A stretch of 64,000 nt of DNA, taken from positions 1 through 64,000 of the forward strand of contig JAJDEB010000008.1 in assembly GCA_029260015.1 (NCBI GenBank), written 5' to 3'. The notes beneath the pieces were generated by a model. It was not told the origin of the DNA, did not search any database, and saw only the letters and a list, made by a program, of their open reading frames with translations. How positions within the stretch are numbered: the stretch's first letter is position 1; each line of letters begins with the position of its first letter. This stretch comes from Phycisphaerae bacterium. GTDB taxonomy: Bacteria > Planctomycetota > Phycisphaerae > UBA1845. Made by a program: the position numbers and the translations under genes. This document shows, piece after piece, positions 7,498 to 17,450 of the stretch.

Positions 7498-8451
7498 ATG
7501 GAAATCGCTGCAAGAAACGAAACATCGCTCGCGCCGGTTTCTACAACTTATCGAATCGGTTGCCTTGTCGTGGTGATTGCACCATTTCTTGGATTCCTCG
7601 CTGCTGGCTATGGACTATGGGGGTGGGGATTCTATTGGACAGAGCTTGTGTTGCTGGTGGCTATGTTTATCGCCACAGGTCTTGGCATCACAATTGGTTA
7701 CCATCGCCTCTTTACGCATCGTTCATTTGAAACAGCTCGTCCCGTCAAGATTATTCTAGGCGTGCTGGGTTCGATGGCAGTCGAAGGCCCCATTTTGCAA
7801 TGGGTGGCCACCCACCGAAAGCATCACCACCACAGCGACAAATCCGAAGATCCCCATTCCCCGCACAACTTCGGTGAACGGTCATTCGGCGTACTCGCGG
7901 GTTTGTGGCATGCGCATATGGGGTGGCTCTTTAGACCGAGTTCGCCCGGACTGGATCGCTACGTCAAGGACTTACAAAAAGACACCACGATCAAACACCT
8001 CAGCCAATTGTTTGTCGTTTGGGTTGCACTTGGGCTAGCGGTGCCAGCGGTGCTCGGTGGCTTGATCACTGGAACATGGCGAGGCGTACTGCTCGGTTTT
8101 CTGTGGGGCGGACTCGCTCGTGTGTTTCTGGTGCATCATACGACATGGAGCATCAATTCGATTTGCCACCTGTGGGGAACCCGCCCTTTCGATCGAGACG
8201 ATCATAGCCGAAACAATTTTATATTCGGCGTTCTGGGATTGGGAGAGGGTTGGCACAACAACCACCACGCGTTCCCTGCGTCCGCGAAATTTGGCCTTCG
8301 ATGGTGGCAAGTCGATCCGGGATACTATGTCATCTGCGTGATGAAATGGTTCCGACTGGTCTGGCATGTCCGTGTGCCAACAAAATCGCGATTGACAGAT
8401 GCGCACCACAGAACGAAGGCCAATTACGAGATGAATCATTCCGCGAATTGA
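7498..8451 (+). CDS. Membrane fatty acyl desaturase (delta-9 / stearoyl-CoA type)
   Basis: A 317-residue integral-membrane di-iron desaturase that inserts a cis double bond into an acyl-CoA or acyl-lipid chain using O2. The three histidine boxes are all present: HRLFTH (~residue 70), HRKHHHH (~107) and HNNHH (~256). Hydrophobic segments lie near residues 22-60 and 165-205. A TTG at 7483 is in frame, but GGAG at 7485-7488 points to the ATG at 7498. It follows the radical SAM gene by 16 nt and is almost certainly cotranscribed. Length is normal for bacterial acyl-CoA desaturases. Confidence 0.93.
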   Translation: MEIAARNETSLAPVSTTYRIGCLVVVIAPFLGFLAAGYGLWGWGFYWTELVLLVAMFIATGLGITIGYHRLFTHRSFETARPVKIILGVLGSMAVEGPILQWVATHRKHHHHSDKSEDPHSPHNFGERSFGVLAGLWHAHMGWLFRPSSPGLDRYVKDLQKDTTIKHLSQLFVVWVALGLAVPAVLGGLITGTWRGVLLGFLWGGLARVFLVHHTTWSINSICHLWGTRPFDRDDHSRNNFIFGVLGLGEGWHNNHHAFPASAKFGLRWWQVDPGYYVICVMKWFRLVWHVRVPTKSRLTDAHHRTKANYEMNHSAN

Positions 8452-8629
8452 ATGGGGAAGTGCAAGAGAGCCCGAGTTGATCCATCGTATGCAACGTCAA
8501 CGCAGATGACCAATCCGTGAAGGTATGGTTGGAATATTGAATTGGTCTCGATGTGCATCGTCGAATTTGCCAGTGCCTGAATCATGAACGTTTTGAATTG
8601 AAACTCGGTTGCACAGATACGGGAATAGT

Positions 8630-10150
8630 ATGGGGTTTCATTCAAGAACGAAATGGGTTCAAACGCGAGGCTCCTATACACTAATTTACTTGTTGGTGGC
8701 AATTCCAATCAGCCTTTTCTTTGTTTGGGATCTCGATGTGGCATCCATGGAGGGCATTATCGCCGTGGGCGCTCGGCAGATGCTGGCCACTGGCGATTGG
8801 TTTGTGCCGCGACTCTACGGCGACATTTATGCATTCAAGCCAGCGCTTGCATATTGGTTGGCGGCTATCCCTGAATACATATTAGGGTGGCAAACAGGAT
8901 TCACTCTGCGCCTTCCGACAGCCGCATGCGGAATTCTTCTGGGACTGGTGCTGTGCCGGACGATTGGCCGGTTGATTAATCCGCGGTGCGGGCTATGGAG
9001 TGCGCTGGCTGCGGTGACGTCCGTCCTATTCGTTGAGCAGGTGCGGTCGGCATCATTTGACGTCCCTCTTGCTCTCGGCACCGGCGTCGCCATTCTTTAT
9101 GCCTGCCGAAACCTGGCAATGGGTCAGGCGAAATGGCACGGTTGGCTCGTGGTGTATGCCGGATTGTGCGTGGGGTTTCTGGCCAAGGGCACACCCGCGA
9201 TCGCCATTTATGGCTCCGGTCTCTTTGTCGCTTGCCTGAGTTTGAACCAGTTGCGAATGTTATGGAGCGTTCCTCACTTGCTTGGATGCGCGCTATTCGT
9301 TCTGATTTGTTCTGCCTATATAACCTTGTGCTATAAGGAAGCCGGATCGGCTGCATTCACAGATCACCTTGGCGAGTTGTTGACCCGATCGGGACAATGG
9401 TCGTGGGCAACTTTAGGGTTGCGACTTCTAACACCGCTGATGATCTTCGTCGCGTTCCTACCGTTTTCAGCGATTCTGGTCATCGTGCGTTTGCGTCCTC
9501 ATGTCAGAAAGCCGACAGGAACCGCGAAGCAACTCCAAAAAGCGGCTTGGGCGTTTCTGCTCACTGGAACCGTTGTATTCCTGATCGCGGGAACCGATGA
9601 AATGCGGTACTACCTACCGCTCATCGTGCCAATGGCGATGCTTTGTGGAATTAACGCTGAGTCATTCTTCCCCATTGGCAACAACTGGACAACTCGCATT
9701 GAACCTGGGCCCCAGCCACCTCAATCACTACTGGGCTTGAGACTAGGTCGTCGCACGCCGATTGTCCTTGCGACATTGGGATTGATTTGGGCAATTATTT
9801 ACGCAACCGCAATCCAACCAAGCCGCGTCTCCAGAAGATCGGAGCGCATGGTCGCTTCAGTTCTTGCCCCTTTCATCCCGGACGACACAATCATTCATGT
9901 CATCTCCCAGGACAGCCACTCGTCATTATGCTTTTACCTTAATCGTGAGGCGCGCCGTTGGGAATTGAGGGATCCCCTACCACCAAACCCGATCTATCTG
10001 GTTCTGGTGGACGACGAACGGCACATTCTCGCCGAGCGAAATGACATCAAGTTTACCCCGCTAAAAAGTGTGAAGGGACCTCGCTCTGAGGATACCTACA
10101 CGCTTGGAATTGCCAGTCATGTTTCTGCAGTCGATCCGATTGGATCATGA
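8630..10150 (+). CDS. GT39/ArnT-like membrane glycosyltransferase
   Basis: A 506-residue polytopic membrane protein of the PMT/ArnT superfamily, which moves sugars from polyprenyl-phosphate donors to lipid or protein acceptors on the outer face of the inner membrane. Seen: an early hydrophobic segment; the first periplasmic loop with ASMEGIIAVGARQM and GDIYAFKPALAYWL, matching the (D/E)-rich ArnT loop and the KPPL-like motif; then ten or so further hydrophobic segments and a soluble C-terminal domain from ~residue 420. It starts ~180 nt after the desaturase in the same direction. The acceptor is unknown; proximity suggests an envelope lipid. Confidence 0.8.
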   Translation: MGFHSRTKWVQTRGSYTLIYLLVAIPISLFFVWDLDVASMEGIIAVGARQMLATGDWFVPRLYGDIYAFKPALAYWLAAIPEYILGWQTGFTLRLPTAACGILLGLVLCRTIGRLINPRCGLWSALAAVTSVLFVEQVRSASFDVPLALGTGVAILYACRNLAMGQAKWHGWLVVYAGLCVGFLAKGTPAIAIYGSGLFVACLSLNQLRMLWSVPHLLGCALFVLICSAYITLCYKEAGSAAFTDHLGELLTRSGQWSWATLGLRLLTPLMIFVAFLPFSAILVIVRLRPHVRKPTGTAKQLQKAAWAFLLTGTVVFLIAGTDEMRYYLPLIVPMAMLCGINAESFFPIGNNWTTRIEPGPQPPQSLLGLRLGRRTPIVLATLGLIWAIIYATAIQPSRVSRRSERMVASVLAPFIPDDTIIHVISQDSHSSLCFYLNREARRWELRDPLPPNPIYLVLVDDERHILAERNDIKFTPLKSVKGPRSEDTYTLGIASHVSAVDPIGS

Positions 10151-10206
10151 TTCACCGACTGTCCACCGCCCGCCTTTGTCGTCCCAGCGACTTGAGACCG
10201 TTGCGC

Positions 10207-10735
10207 GATGATCTTGAAATCGTCGGCACGTTCAATCCTGGGGCCATTGTCTCTGCCGACTTGTTCAATCAGGTGTAGCTGCTGCTGAAGAGGCACGGTC
10301 GCTGTGGCGTCGCTGATGTACGAAATTGCTACGGCGCGTTGCTTCACGGGCTGTTGTTTTGCCAATCGTGCCGCCGAGTGATGCCCCATACGTTCACAAC
10401 CAAGGGGAAGCGGCGATACTGCTACTACTCCTGCACGAACGCGATTAAACGAGGTCGGTCTGCTTGCCCGAGCCGATCGCTACCGGCTGCCGAGATCGAG
10501 CGGGCAGTGGTTGACGAGATTCGGTGCATCGGTGGGGACACCGATTCTGTTGCGCGAAACGCTCGGTCAGGCTCACACGCCAATCGAGTCGGCAGTCGAA
10601 CGCCTCACCAGTGAACGTCGCAAGATTGAACGGGCTCAAGCGCGACCGCACACCGACATTCGGAAAGCCGTCACCGCGCGGAGCGGCACGCCCCCACCGC
10701 CCCACGAATCGCTGAACTTAATGAGTCGTCCCTGA
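10207..10735 (+). pseudogene. Large serine recombinase C-terminal relic (zinc beta-ribbon)
   Basis: The frame reads FNPGAIVSADLFNQV, an in-frame TAG at 10276-10278, then YGALLHGLLFCQSCRR and CYYSC...CPSRSLPAAEIE, the recombinase zinc beta-ribbon with its four Cys. The match then jumps to another frame (ETLGQAHTPIESAVERL), showing a frameshift near 10530-10560. The N-terminal catalytic domain is missing. It begins directly after the glycosyltransferase stop codon. Confidence 0.75.
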
Positions 10736-10746
10736 ATAAGTCCGCC

Positions 10747-11635
10747 TTACGCGACCAAGAGTTGGCGGCGGTCTTGCGCGGTCCGATTGGCCAAGCATGT
10801 GAGCCAGTGCATCAGCGCAGCGGCGAACCGCCGGAGTAGTTTTCGGAGATTGGAGTCAGCGGCTGCGAGGATCGCGTTGGTTGCGTCGCCGTTTAACCCG
10901 GCCAGGAAGCAGCGGTTCATGCGATGATCGCTCTTCAAATGCCCGATCTTCGATTCGATGGCACTGCGCAGGCTGCGCTGCATCCGCTTGTATTGCCGGG
11001 CGTGGGCGTAGCGACTGGCCTTGACCGACATGCGCTTCCCGACGCGTATGTACGACTGCCGCAATTGAATACCGCGTGATCTGGCTACGGTGCCGAGTTC
11101 TTCAATCGACTTGTAAAGCAGTTTCGAGTCCGTCGGATAGGTGATGTTCTTCTCCTGCACCGTCGTGTCGACGTTCACACGCGTCAGTTCCTGCGGTCGA
11201 ATGAACCCTTCACGCCGTCCCAGTGAGATCGTCTCCTGCAACAGGGTTTGCAGCCGATCAGCCTCGACGCGGTTGCGCCACTTGGTCATGCTCGTCGGGT
11301 GGAGCGGGCACGCACGCTTCAGGTGTGGGTAAAACCGCAGAAGTTTTGCCAGTAGGGGTTTTCGACCCAACGTTCGACCAACGATTCGTCTGATTCATTG
11401 AACGCGTATTTGAGGAAGTGCCGCCCGCCAATGCCACGTCGAAGCATTCCCAGTCGAACTTGCGCGCCAGTTGAATCAGTTCATGGTTCGGATTAAGCAA
11501 CTGATCGAAGTGGGCCTGAAACAGCTCGAAAGCCCCGCGATCCTGCCGTTTGGGCTGCATGAAGTTCATCCCTGAAATTGCAAGGTTTTCACCCAATCCC
11601 CAAGGGTTCCCAAATTGTTCGGGCCACCTCCCCAA
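10747..11635 (-). pseudogene. IS5-family transposase, decayed with internal deletions
   Basis: Read from 11635 downward: RQDRGAFELFQAHFDQLLNP and ARKFDWECFDVALAG match the N-terminus of IS5-type (DDE) transposases. The frame then shifts: the expected YAFNESDESLVERWVENPYW is readable in a different frame near 11340-11410. The ACPLHPTSMTKWRNRV and NVDTTVQEKNITYPTDSKLLY segments follow in a third stretch, and the C-terminal SKIGHLKSDHRMNR joins after a gap in the catalytic core. Total coding is ~300 codons against ~430-450 in intact relatives. Non-functional. Terminal inverted repeats were not found. Confidence 0.8.
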
Positions 11636-11928
11636 AATCTAGCACCGCGACTCTTGAACTCAGAAGCGAATCATCAAACAGCAGGAGACTGTTTTCAGTC
11701 TGCAATATTTGTGTCTTAGATAAAATATATTCTCGCCTGTTCGGGATCTGGAGAGGGGCCTCCATGGGACACGAAGATAGCTTTATCTACGTTGGGCGAT
11801 GCAATTTGCAACAGCGGCCGCAGCCAGACAAATCGCTTAGAATGTTTCTTATCTTTCGACGAATACGCCTTATGATTCGAGCCGGTGTTTGTCCGTCTTG
11901 ACAAGCATATCGTCACAAAAGGAGTCAT

Positions 11929-14112
11929 ATGATGGTGATACACTTAAACAGTCGTCGCGTCCTTTGGGTGATCATCGTTTCTAGCTGGACCCCATCAGTC
12001 ACTTTCGCTCAATCGGACGGATCCAATCCTCCCTCGAATTCATCAAGTATTGGACAATCACAGAGCCAGGGCGGGCATGTCGATGGTCGAATGGACTTCT
12101 GGGAGTATTCGGGAAACGAATTCCTCGAACGCTATGCTGCGGCTGTGGCATTCCATGTCGGCTCGAACCAGATTCAGGACAACGGTGACGGTACTTACGG
12201 CTTCGACGTTATTCCATGGACCGAGGACATGGGGCCTCTTGGGTGCAATTCGACTTCCACGAGCCTCTGTCCCGACGTGCGATTCTTCGGGCAGCCAATC
12301 TCTACTGCCCCTTGGTTCGGCTCTGGTGCATTTCTTGTCGGCGATGATCTTGTCTTACTCGCGCTACACACGTTCGGCGGACCACTCGGCGATCCGGATC
12401 AGTTTTGTGCCGACGGTCGCGCGTTTGTTTTTGACCACTTCCAATTTGCCCCGATGACTGGACAAACCGCTGGAGCCGACTCACTTGAGTTTCCAGCGGA
12501 AAATGTCTATTTCTGCGCAGAAGCCGTGGAGATCGGCGGTATAGGAGTCCCTAATGACTGGGCGCTGATTCGACTGGACCGATCCGTGCCGCAAGCGCGT
12601 ATTCCTTTTCGAATTCGACGCAATGACGTCGTTGAAACCGGCACGCCGGTCTCCGTTGTAGGGTTCCCTGATCGAATGCCGTTGAAACTCGAACGCAGCG
12701 AAATCAGTTCGGCGACCGGCAGCGTTATTCGTGCGCCGGCGTTCATTCGATTCGGAAGTTCCGGCGGTCCCGTGATCAATGAAATGACAGGCGAGGTCGA
12801 GGGGCTTGTTCGCACAGGGCCCACGTATCTTGATTGCAACGAAGTTGATGATTGCCGCGCAGATCCGGAATTTACGCGCCAAATCGCCGCCGTGAAGATC
12901 GTCTCGGCGAAAGGCGCAGTGCCGCCGGTCGGTCTTCAAGTTTCTCCCCGCGAATCGATTGAGTATTACGGACCACCGGGTGGCCCCTTTACCTTCGGCG
13001 ACGCAAACTTTGTTCCCGGTTTCACGTATCAGATTGATGTTCCGCCTGCAACGCCGGGATTTCTGCAGAGTCGTACGGTGAACTACACTGTGACGCCAGA
13101 CGCTACCGGCTTGGTTGGGGTTAGTCATCACAATGGCTTGCCTCAGTCGGACACGATTTCCGGCACACTGGAGCCCGGCGATGTCGATGGCGTCGTGACA
13201 AGCTTGCTCGCGCCTGTGCTCGATCTTCCGATTGGTGCCCACGACGCGATTATCGAGTTCTCCGACGATGCATATCGTGCGAAAGACTTTCGGCTACACC
13301 GAATCTTGGTCGGTGTCGAAGGATTTGATTTGGAGCCGGACGAGCCCTTCGCCGGCGACGGTCCCGGCGCTCAGCACGGCGATGAAAAAACATATGTCAT
13401 CTCCAATCGCTACAGTGTGGTCCAAAAAGTGCGCGCGACCGCGAGTGATTCTTGGATCAAAATTAACGGCGGTCAGGGCCCCGCGACTTACAAGATCGGA
13501 CCGAACATCGTGTTTCCATTCGACACTATGAATCCTTATGTTAGTGGGCACACCGCAACGGCGCATGTTTCACTTGATGCGACTGGTTTGCCTGACGGTG
13601 TTCATGTCGGATCAGTCGAATTCCTGTCGTTATTTGGCGGTGTGACGTCGACGATGCCAGAGATTCGGGAAGTGCGCCTCGATGTCGGCCGTCACTACTT
13701 TAGTTACTTGGACGCGCCGCTACGGATCGAAAGTCCGAGTGTCATCGAAGTGCCGATTGTACTTCCGAAAGCCTTGTTCGAGGTGGTCGATCTCGACATC
13801 GCATTGGATATGGAATACCTCGAAGGCGAATTCAACGCAGTCACGATTGTGCTGAGATCGCCGGCCGGTACGAACGTCCTTTTGTTTCGCGGGCACAGCC
13901 TGAATTCCCCGGGCGTTATCGTGAACACGGTGTTCGACGACGACACCAATCCACCACCCAGCGGAGTTGGCAGTCTGGCAAATTTCAACGGCGAATCTAC
14001 CGCGGGACCGTGGAACCTGGTTGTGATGCTGGAGGGCAACGAGAACGGTGCAGTCATGTTGAACGAGTTCACGCTTCGGCTGCACTACCAGCCGCCAAAG
14101 CCAGGTGAGTGA
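11929..14112 (+). CDS. Secreted trypsin-like serine protease with C-terminal P-domain
   Basis: A 727-residue exported protein with an N-terminal signal peptide (hydrophobic run ending TFAQS, ~residue 28). The chymotrypsin-fold domain spans ~90-330: LALHTF supplies His (~147), PNDWALIRLD the Asp (~209) and FGSSGGPV the nucleophile Ser (~279). The His motif differs from the standard TAAHC but the triad order is kept. A middle section (~340-590) has beta-rich repeats without a clear family. Residues ~590-722 match the proprotein-convertase P-domain (IVLRSPAGTNVLL, AGPWNLVVMLEG). GGAG at 11921 supports the start. It probably cleaves extracellular proteins; the substrate is unknown. Confidence 0.8.
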   Translation: MMVIHLNSRRVLWVIIVSSWTPSVTFAQSDGSNPPSNSSSIGQSQSQGGHVDGRMDFWEYSGNEFLERYAAAVAFHVGSNQIQDNGDGTYGFDVIPWTEDMGPLGCNSTSTSLCPDVRFFGQPISTAPWFGSGAFLVGDDLVLLALHTFGGPLGDPDQFCADGRAFVFDHFQFAPMTGQTAGADSLEFPAENVYFCAEAVEIGGIGVPNDWALIRLDRSVPQARIPFRIRRNDVVETGTPVSVVGFPDRMPLKLERSEISSATGSVIRAPAFIRFGSSGGPVINEMTGEVEGLVRTGPTYLDCNEVDDCRADPEFTRQIAAVKIVSAKGAVPPVGLQVSPRESIEYYGPPGGPFTFGDANFVPGFTYQIDVPPATPGFLQSRTVNYTVTPDATGLVGVSHHNGLPQSDTISGTLEPGDVDGVVTSLLAPVLDLPIGAHDAIIEFSDDAYRAKDFRLHRILVGVEGFDLEPDEPFAGDGPGAQHGDEKTYVISNRYSVVQKVRATASDSWIKINGGQGPATYKIGPNIVFPFDTMNPYVSGHTATAHVSLDATGLPDGVHVGSVEFLSLFGGVTSTMPEIREVRLDVGRHYFSYLDAPLRIESPSVIEVPIVLPKALFEVVDLDIALDMEYLEGEFNAVTIVLRSPAGTNVLLFRGHSLNSPGVIVNTVFDDDTNPPPSGVGSLANFNGESTAGPWNLVVMLEGNENGAVMLNEFTLRLHYQPPKPGE

Positions 14113-14299
14113 GCTTGAATCAGTCAGCGAACCGATGCCGCAGAAGCCGACGATTTTTCACTGAAGCCTTCGACGAGCATGGTGATCAATCCTCCGTGTT
14201 GCGTATCAATGAGTATCGAGTTTCGATTTTAAAGTCGTGGGTTGGTGCGAATCGTCTATTTGAGCACGACAAATGAGCGTTTTGTGATCGGCCTGCGTT

Positions 14300-14872
14300 A
14301 TGCCAAACTTGCCACGCGCACGATTCTTCAAGTCACCATCTACGTTTCGCACGTGGCTAAGAAAGCACCACAAAACAGCGGGCGAACTTCACGTCGGATA
14401 TTACAAGAAACATACAGGTAAACCATCTCTGACCTGGCCCGAGTCAGTCGCCGAAGCGCTCTGCTTCGGTTGGATTGACGGAATTCGCCGCACCATCGAC
14501 GACGAAAGCTACATGATCCGTTTTACTCCGCGACGTGGTGGGAGCAAATGGAGCGCGGTTAACGTCCGGCTGATCGCGGAGTTGGAGTCAGCCGGAAAAA
14601 TGGCGGCAGCGGGCCGGGCGGCTTTCGCGGCTAGGCCGGATCCAGAGGACACTGGTTACACTCACGAACAACTGGATAGTGAGTTGGATGCGAAGCTACT
14701 GCGCGCATTCAAGAAACACAAGGCGGCGTGGAAGTTCTTTGAAGCGCAGCCGGCAGGGTATCGGCGCAAGGCTCGATATTGGGTGATGAGTGCTAAGCGA
14801 GATGAGACGCGCGGTCGGCGTCTTGCGCGGCTGATTGAGAAGTCGGCTGCCGGTTTGCGGGTGTATGGATAG
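14300..14872 (+). CDS. YdeI/OmpD-associated family protein
   Basis: A 190-residue cytoplasmic protein of the YdeI family. The N-terminal part shows RTWLRKHHKTAGELHVGYYK and ESVAEALCFGWIDG (residues ~17-60), then RFTPRRGGSKWSAVN; the C-terminal OmdA-type helical region includes AWKFFEAQPAGYRRKARYW. Members have been linked to antimicrobial-peptide or bacteriocin resistance in a few species, but the biochemical function is unknown. The start ATG at 14300 has no good ribosome site; the family length agrees. It stands alone downstream of the secreted protease. Confidence 0.85.
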   Translation: MPNLPRARFFKSPSTFRTWLRKHHKTAGELHVGYYKKHTGKPSLTWPESVAEALCFGWIDGIRRTIDDESYMIRFTPRRGGSKWSAVNVRLIAELESAGKMAAAGRAAFAARPDPEDTGYTHEQLDSELDAKLLRAFKKHKAAWKFFEAQPAGYRRKARYWVMSAKRDETRGRRLARLIEKSAAGLRVYG

Positions 14873-15333
14873 TGCATTCGGCCCAGGCCGAGGGTCCACT
14901 TACCCAATATGACATCGCTATTTCGTAGGACACTTCGTTGCGCGTCTGATTGTACTCGCATTATCGGATCAATTCCTTAGGCGCGATAGTCTGCCAATCT
15001 GGATGACTCCCACCACTCCCTCCTACCGTTGAAAATCAACATGACTCAATGGATGTTATTTCCTATTACATGAGTCGGAGGACGGCTCGACAAAACTGGC
15101 CCGATTCAGAGAGCGAATCGATGGCAAAACTCAATCGTATCAAATGCACTTGCCCTAATCCCAAGCCGCCGACCGGCATGACGGCAGATCAACGAGACCG
15201 CCAAAAGCGAACTCGATGCGATATTGGATCTCGTCGCCGCATAATTAAACAGGGCCTTGGCCATTGCGCAAACTCATGATCAAATCATGTTGTCAAAGTT
15301 ATGAAACCAATTACGTGCGCAATAAGACGGTGG
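14873..15333. other. Intergenic, 461 nt, no supported gene
   Basis: Between a plus-strand and a minus-strand gene. A 76-codon frame at 15049-15279 and an alternative frame ending NETAKSELDAILDLVAA at about 15247 look like remnants, but neither has a start site or a family match. No clear terminator hairpin seen. Confidence 0.4.
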
Positions 15334-15720
15334 CTACGCCACCAAGATGCGGTCAAGCGTCTTGAGCAGTTCAGGAAATTCATACGGTTTGGAAATGAAT
15401 GCTTTTGCGCCCATCTTCATCGCATCAATGTGGTTCGGAAATGTGCCGGCGCCGCTAAGGTAGACGATTGAAATCTGGCGTCCTCGCTCGGTTGCGTACA
15501 GGCATTCCTGGAAATCCAAACCATTGAAATATGGCATCTCTATGTCCAGGATAATTAGGTCGGGCCTGTCCGCAAGGACACGTGGCATTGCATCGTTCGG
15601 ATGCTCAATGGCAATTACGTTGTAACCGCTTTCGCTTAGTCGAATTCGCAACACTCCGAGCAGCGCGGAATCATCGTCGATAATCATGATCGTTGCCGGT
15701 ACAGGCCCCTTCGACATCAT
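15334..15720 (-). CDS. Single-domain response regulator (CheY-like)
   Basis: A 128-residue receiver domain with no output domain. The acidic pocket is MIIDDDSA, the phospho-acceptor Asp lies in LIILDIEMP (~residue 66), the Thr/Ser position is YLSGAG, and the Lys is in FISKPYE. Such proteins relay phosphate or act by binding partners. GGAGAAG sits just before the ATG pair at 15715-15720. It is divergent from the solute-binding-protein operon across a 441-nt gap and is probably part of the same signalling island. Confidence 0.9.
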   Translation of the reverse strand: MMSKGPVPATIMIIDDDSALLGVLRIRLSESGYNVIAIEHPNDAMPRVLADRPDLIILDIEMPYFNGLDFQECLYATERGRQISIVYLSGAGTFPNHIDAMKMGAKAFISKPYEFPELLKTLDRILVA

Positions 15721-16161
15721 TCACTTCTCCATTGTAGTGCTGAAGTGCATCCCAACTAAACACTGTGATTCGGCGACAAACGATCTTCGCGTATCGTTTT
15801 GTCAACCATGTTCGGCGGATTGACTGCGGTGTTTAATCATCAACTACTTACCTCAATGCAACCCGTGCTGATCAAGCCGCGCAGATTGCAATGAGACATC
15901 CAAGCGTTCAATACAAATGGATCCCATTCAAGCGGATCCTTTGAAAATCGAATGTGTTATCGGCCGCTTTCACTCTTCGTTGCGACCGGTATGCGATAGG
16001 ACGTACCAACCCTAAAGGCACCTCTGGGAAACGTCGATTCAAGACTCGAAGTGTTTCGTATACTTGGAGTCTGTCAATTCTGACACGAAGTGCCGGCTCT
16101 CGCGCTTCACTTGACGAGATCTAGTAGATCGCGTGGGGATACACCCAATTTGAGGATTGCG
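15721..16161. other. Divergent intergenic region, 441 nt
   Basis: Separates a minus-strand receiver gene from the plus-strand signalling operon, so it should carry two divergent promoters. Two GGATCC sites 17 nt apart (near 15919 and 15936) flank CATTCAAGC; no convincing sigma70 boxes or operator could be assigned. Confidence 0.4.
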
Positions 16162-17412
16162 ATGAATCGTAGGAAGTTCTTGAAGTCGGCGGGGGCTGCG
16201 ACGGCGTGCTGCGTCTTGGGCGCACCTGCAGTCCATGCTTCACCACGTCGCCGGCTGCGCGTGCTCGGAACGCACGTCACGCTTCAGGAGGCCATCCGCG
16301 AAAAAGCTCAGCGCGATCTGGGAATTGAAATAATCTTTGAACCCAAGGGCGATGCGGCGCTTCTGCACAAAGCTTCGACGCGTCCGGAAACGTTCGATCT
16401 CTACGAGCAATGGTCCAATAGTATCAACATTCTCTGGCAAGCGAACGCCATTCAGCCGATCGAACGCAACCGGATCGAACATTGGGATGAAATCAACGGA
16501 CTGACCAAGACGGGTAGGATTGCGGAATCGGCACCGCTGGGGGCTGGGGATGCGCCATACAAGTTACTGTACGTCCAGTGCGATGATCGGCTATCGTCAA
16601 GCGAATCCGACCTGATCAGCTTCCTGCCTTATGTGCACAACGTCGATTCCTTTGGATACAACTCAGCCGTCGTGAAACGTGGCGTGCCATACGAGACCGA
16701 AAGCTGGGGATGGCTCCTCGATGACACATGGAGAGGAAAAGTTGCCCTCGCCAACGAACCGACCATTGGTTTGTTCGATGCGGCGCTGGCCGTCCAAGCC
16801 AAAGGACTGATGAAATTTCAAGACATCGGAAGCATGAGCAAGTCTGAGGTAGACGAACTATTTGAAATCCTGCTGGAGTACAAGTCAAAGGGACATTTCA
16901 GCGGTCTTTGGAATTCGGTACCACAGTCGGCTGAGTTCATGCGCAGCGGTCGTGTTGTTCTCGAAAGCATGTTCTCGCCTGCAGTCGCGATGCTTCGCGG
17001 TCAAGGGATCCCCTGCCAATATGCAGCCCCGCGTGAAGGCTTTCGCGCGTGGCATGGCGTCATGTGCCTTTCGTCGGCTGCATCGGGGCACGTTAAGGAT
17101 CTTGCTTACGAATACATGAACTGGTGGCTTTCCGGTTGGCCCGGCGCTTTCATTGCCCGTCAAGGATACTACATCTCTAATCCGCAGCGCTCGCGTGAGT
17201 TTCTTGAACCATGCGAATGGAATTACTGGTACGAGGGAGAGCCGGCAACGATGGACCTTGTTGGACCAGATGGCCGCGTCGTGACCAAAGCCGGAGAAGG
17301 TCGTTCGGGAGGCTCATATGCGAAACGCCTCAGCAATATCGCAGTGTGGAATACCGTCATGAACACATACGAGTACAGCTTGGTTCGATGGTACGAGCTT
17401 GTTGCTCTCTGA
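16162..17412 (+). CDS. Tat-exported ABC-type solute-binding protein (PotD-like)
   Basis: A 416-residue periplasmic binding protein. The signal carries a twin-arginine motif (NRRKFLKSAG) followed by a hydrophobic run ending AVHA. The mature part resembles family-1/spermidine-putrescine binding proteins: RVLGTHVTLQE at the start, VDSFGYNSAVV, WGWLLDDTWRGKVAL and MNWWLSGWPGAF. TGAGG at 16151-16155 fixes the ATG at 16162; a longer frame upstream has no Tat-style start. No permease or ATPase gene is nearby. The next gene, 38 nt downstream, is a membrane histidine kinase, so it may deliver ligand to a sensor rather than to a transporter (inference). Confidence 0.82.
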   Translation: MNRRKFLKSAGAATACCVLGAPAVHASPRRRLRVLGTHVTLQEAIREKAQRDLGIEIIFEPKGDAALLHKASTRPETFDLYEQWSNSINILWQANAIQPIERNRIEHWDEINGLTKTGRIAESAPLGAGDAPYKLLYVQCDDRLSSSESDLISFLPYVHNVDSFGYNSAVVKRGVPYETESWGWLLDDTWRGKVALANEPTIGLFDAALAVQAKGLMKFQDIGSMSKSEVDELFEILLEYKSKGHFSGLWNSVPQSAEFMRSGRVVLESMFSPAVAMLRGQGIPCQYAAPREGFRAWHGVMCLSSAASGHVKDLAYEYMNWWLSGWPGAFIARQGYYISNPQRSREFLEPCEWNYWYEGEPATMDLVGPDGRVVTKAGEGRSGGSYAKRLSNIAVWNTVMNTYEYSLVRWYELVAL

Positions 17413-17450
17413 TTCAATGGTTCGGAGAGGTGTGAGTTTTAGATAAAATT

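Noticed and set aside
12481-13242. 253-codon minus-strand frame opposite the secreted protease
   Set aside because: Shadow of the protease gene; composition is Arg/His-rich as expected from antisense reading.
15049-15279. 76-codon frame in the intergenic region
   Set aside because: Low-complexity Arg/Ser content, no start signal, no homology that I can recognise.
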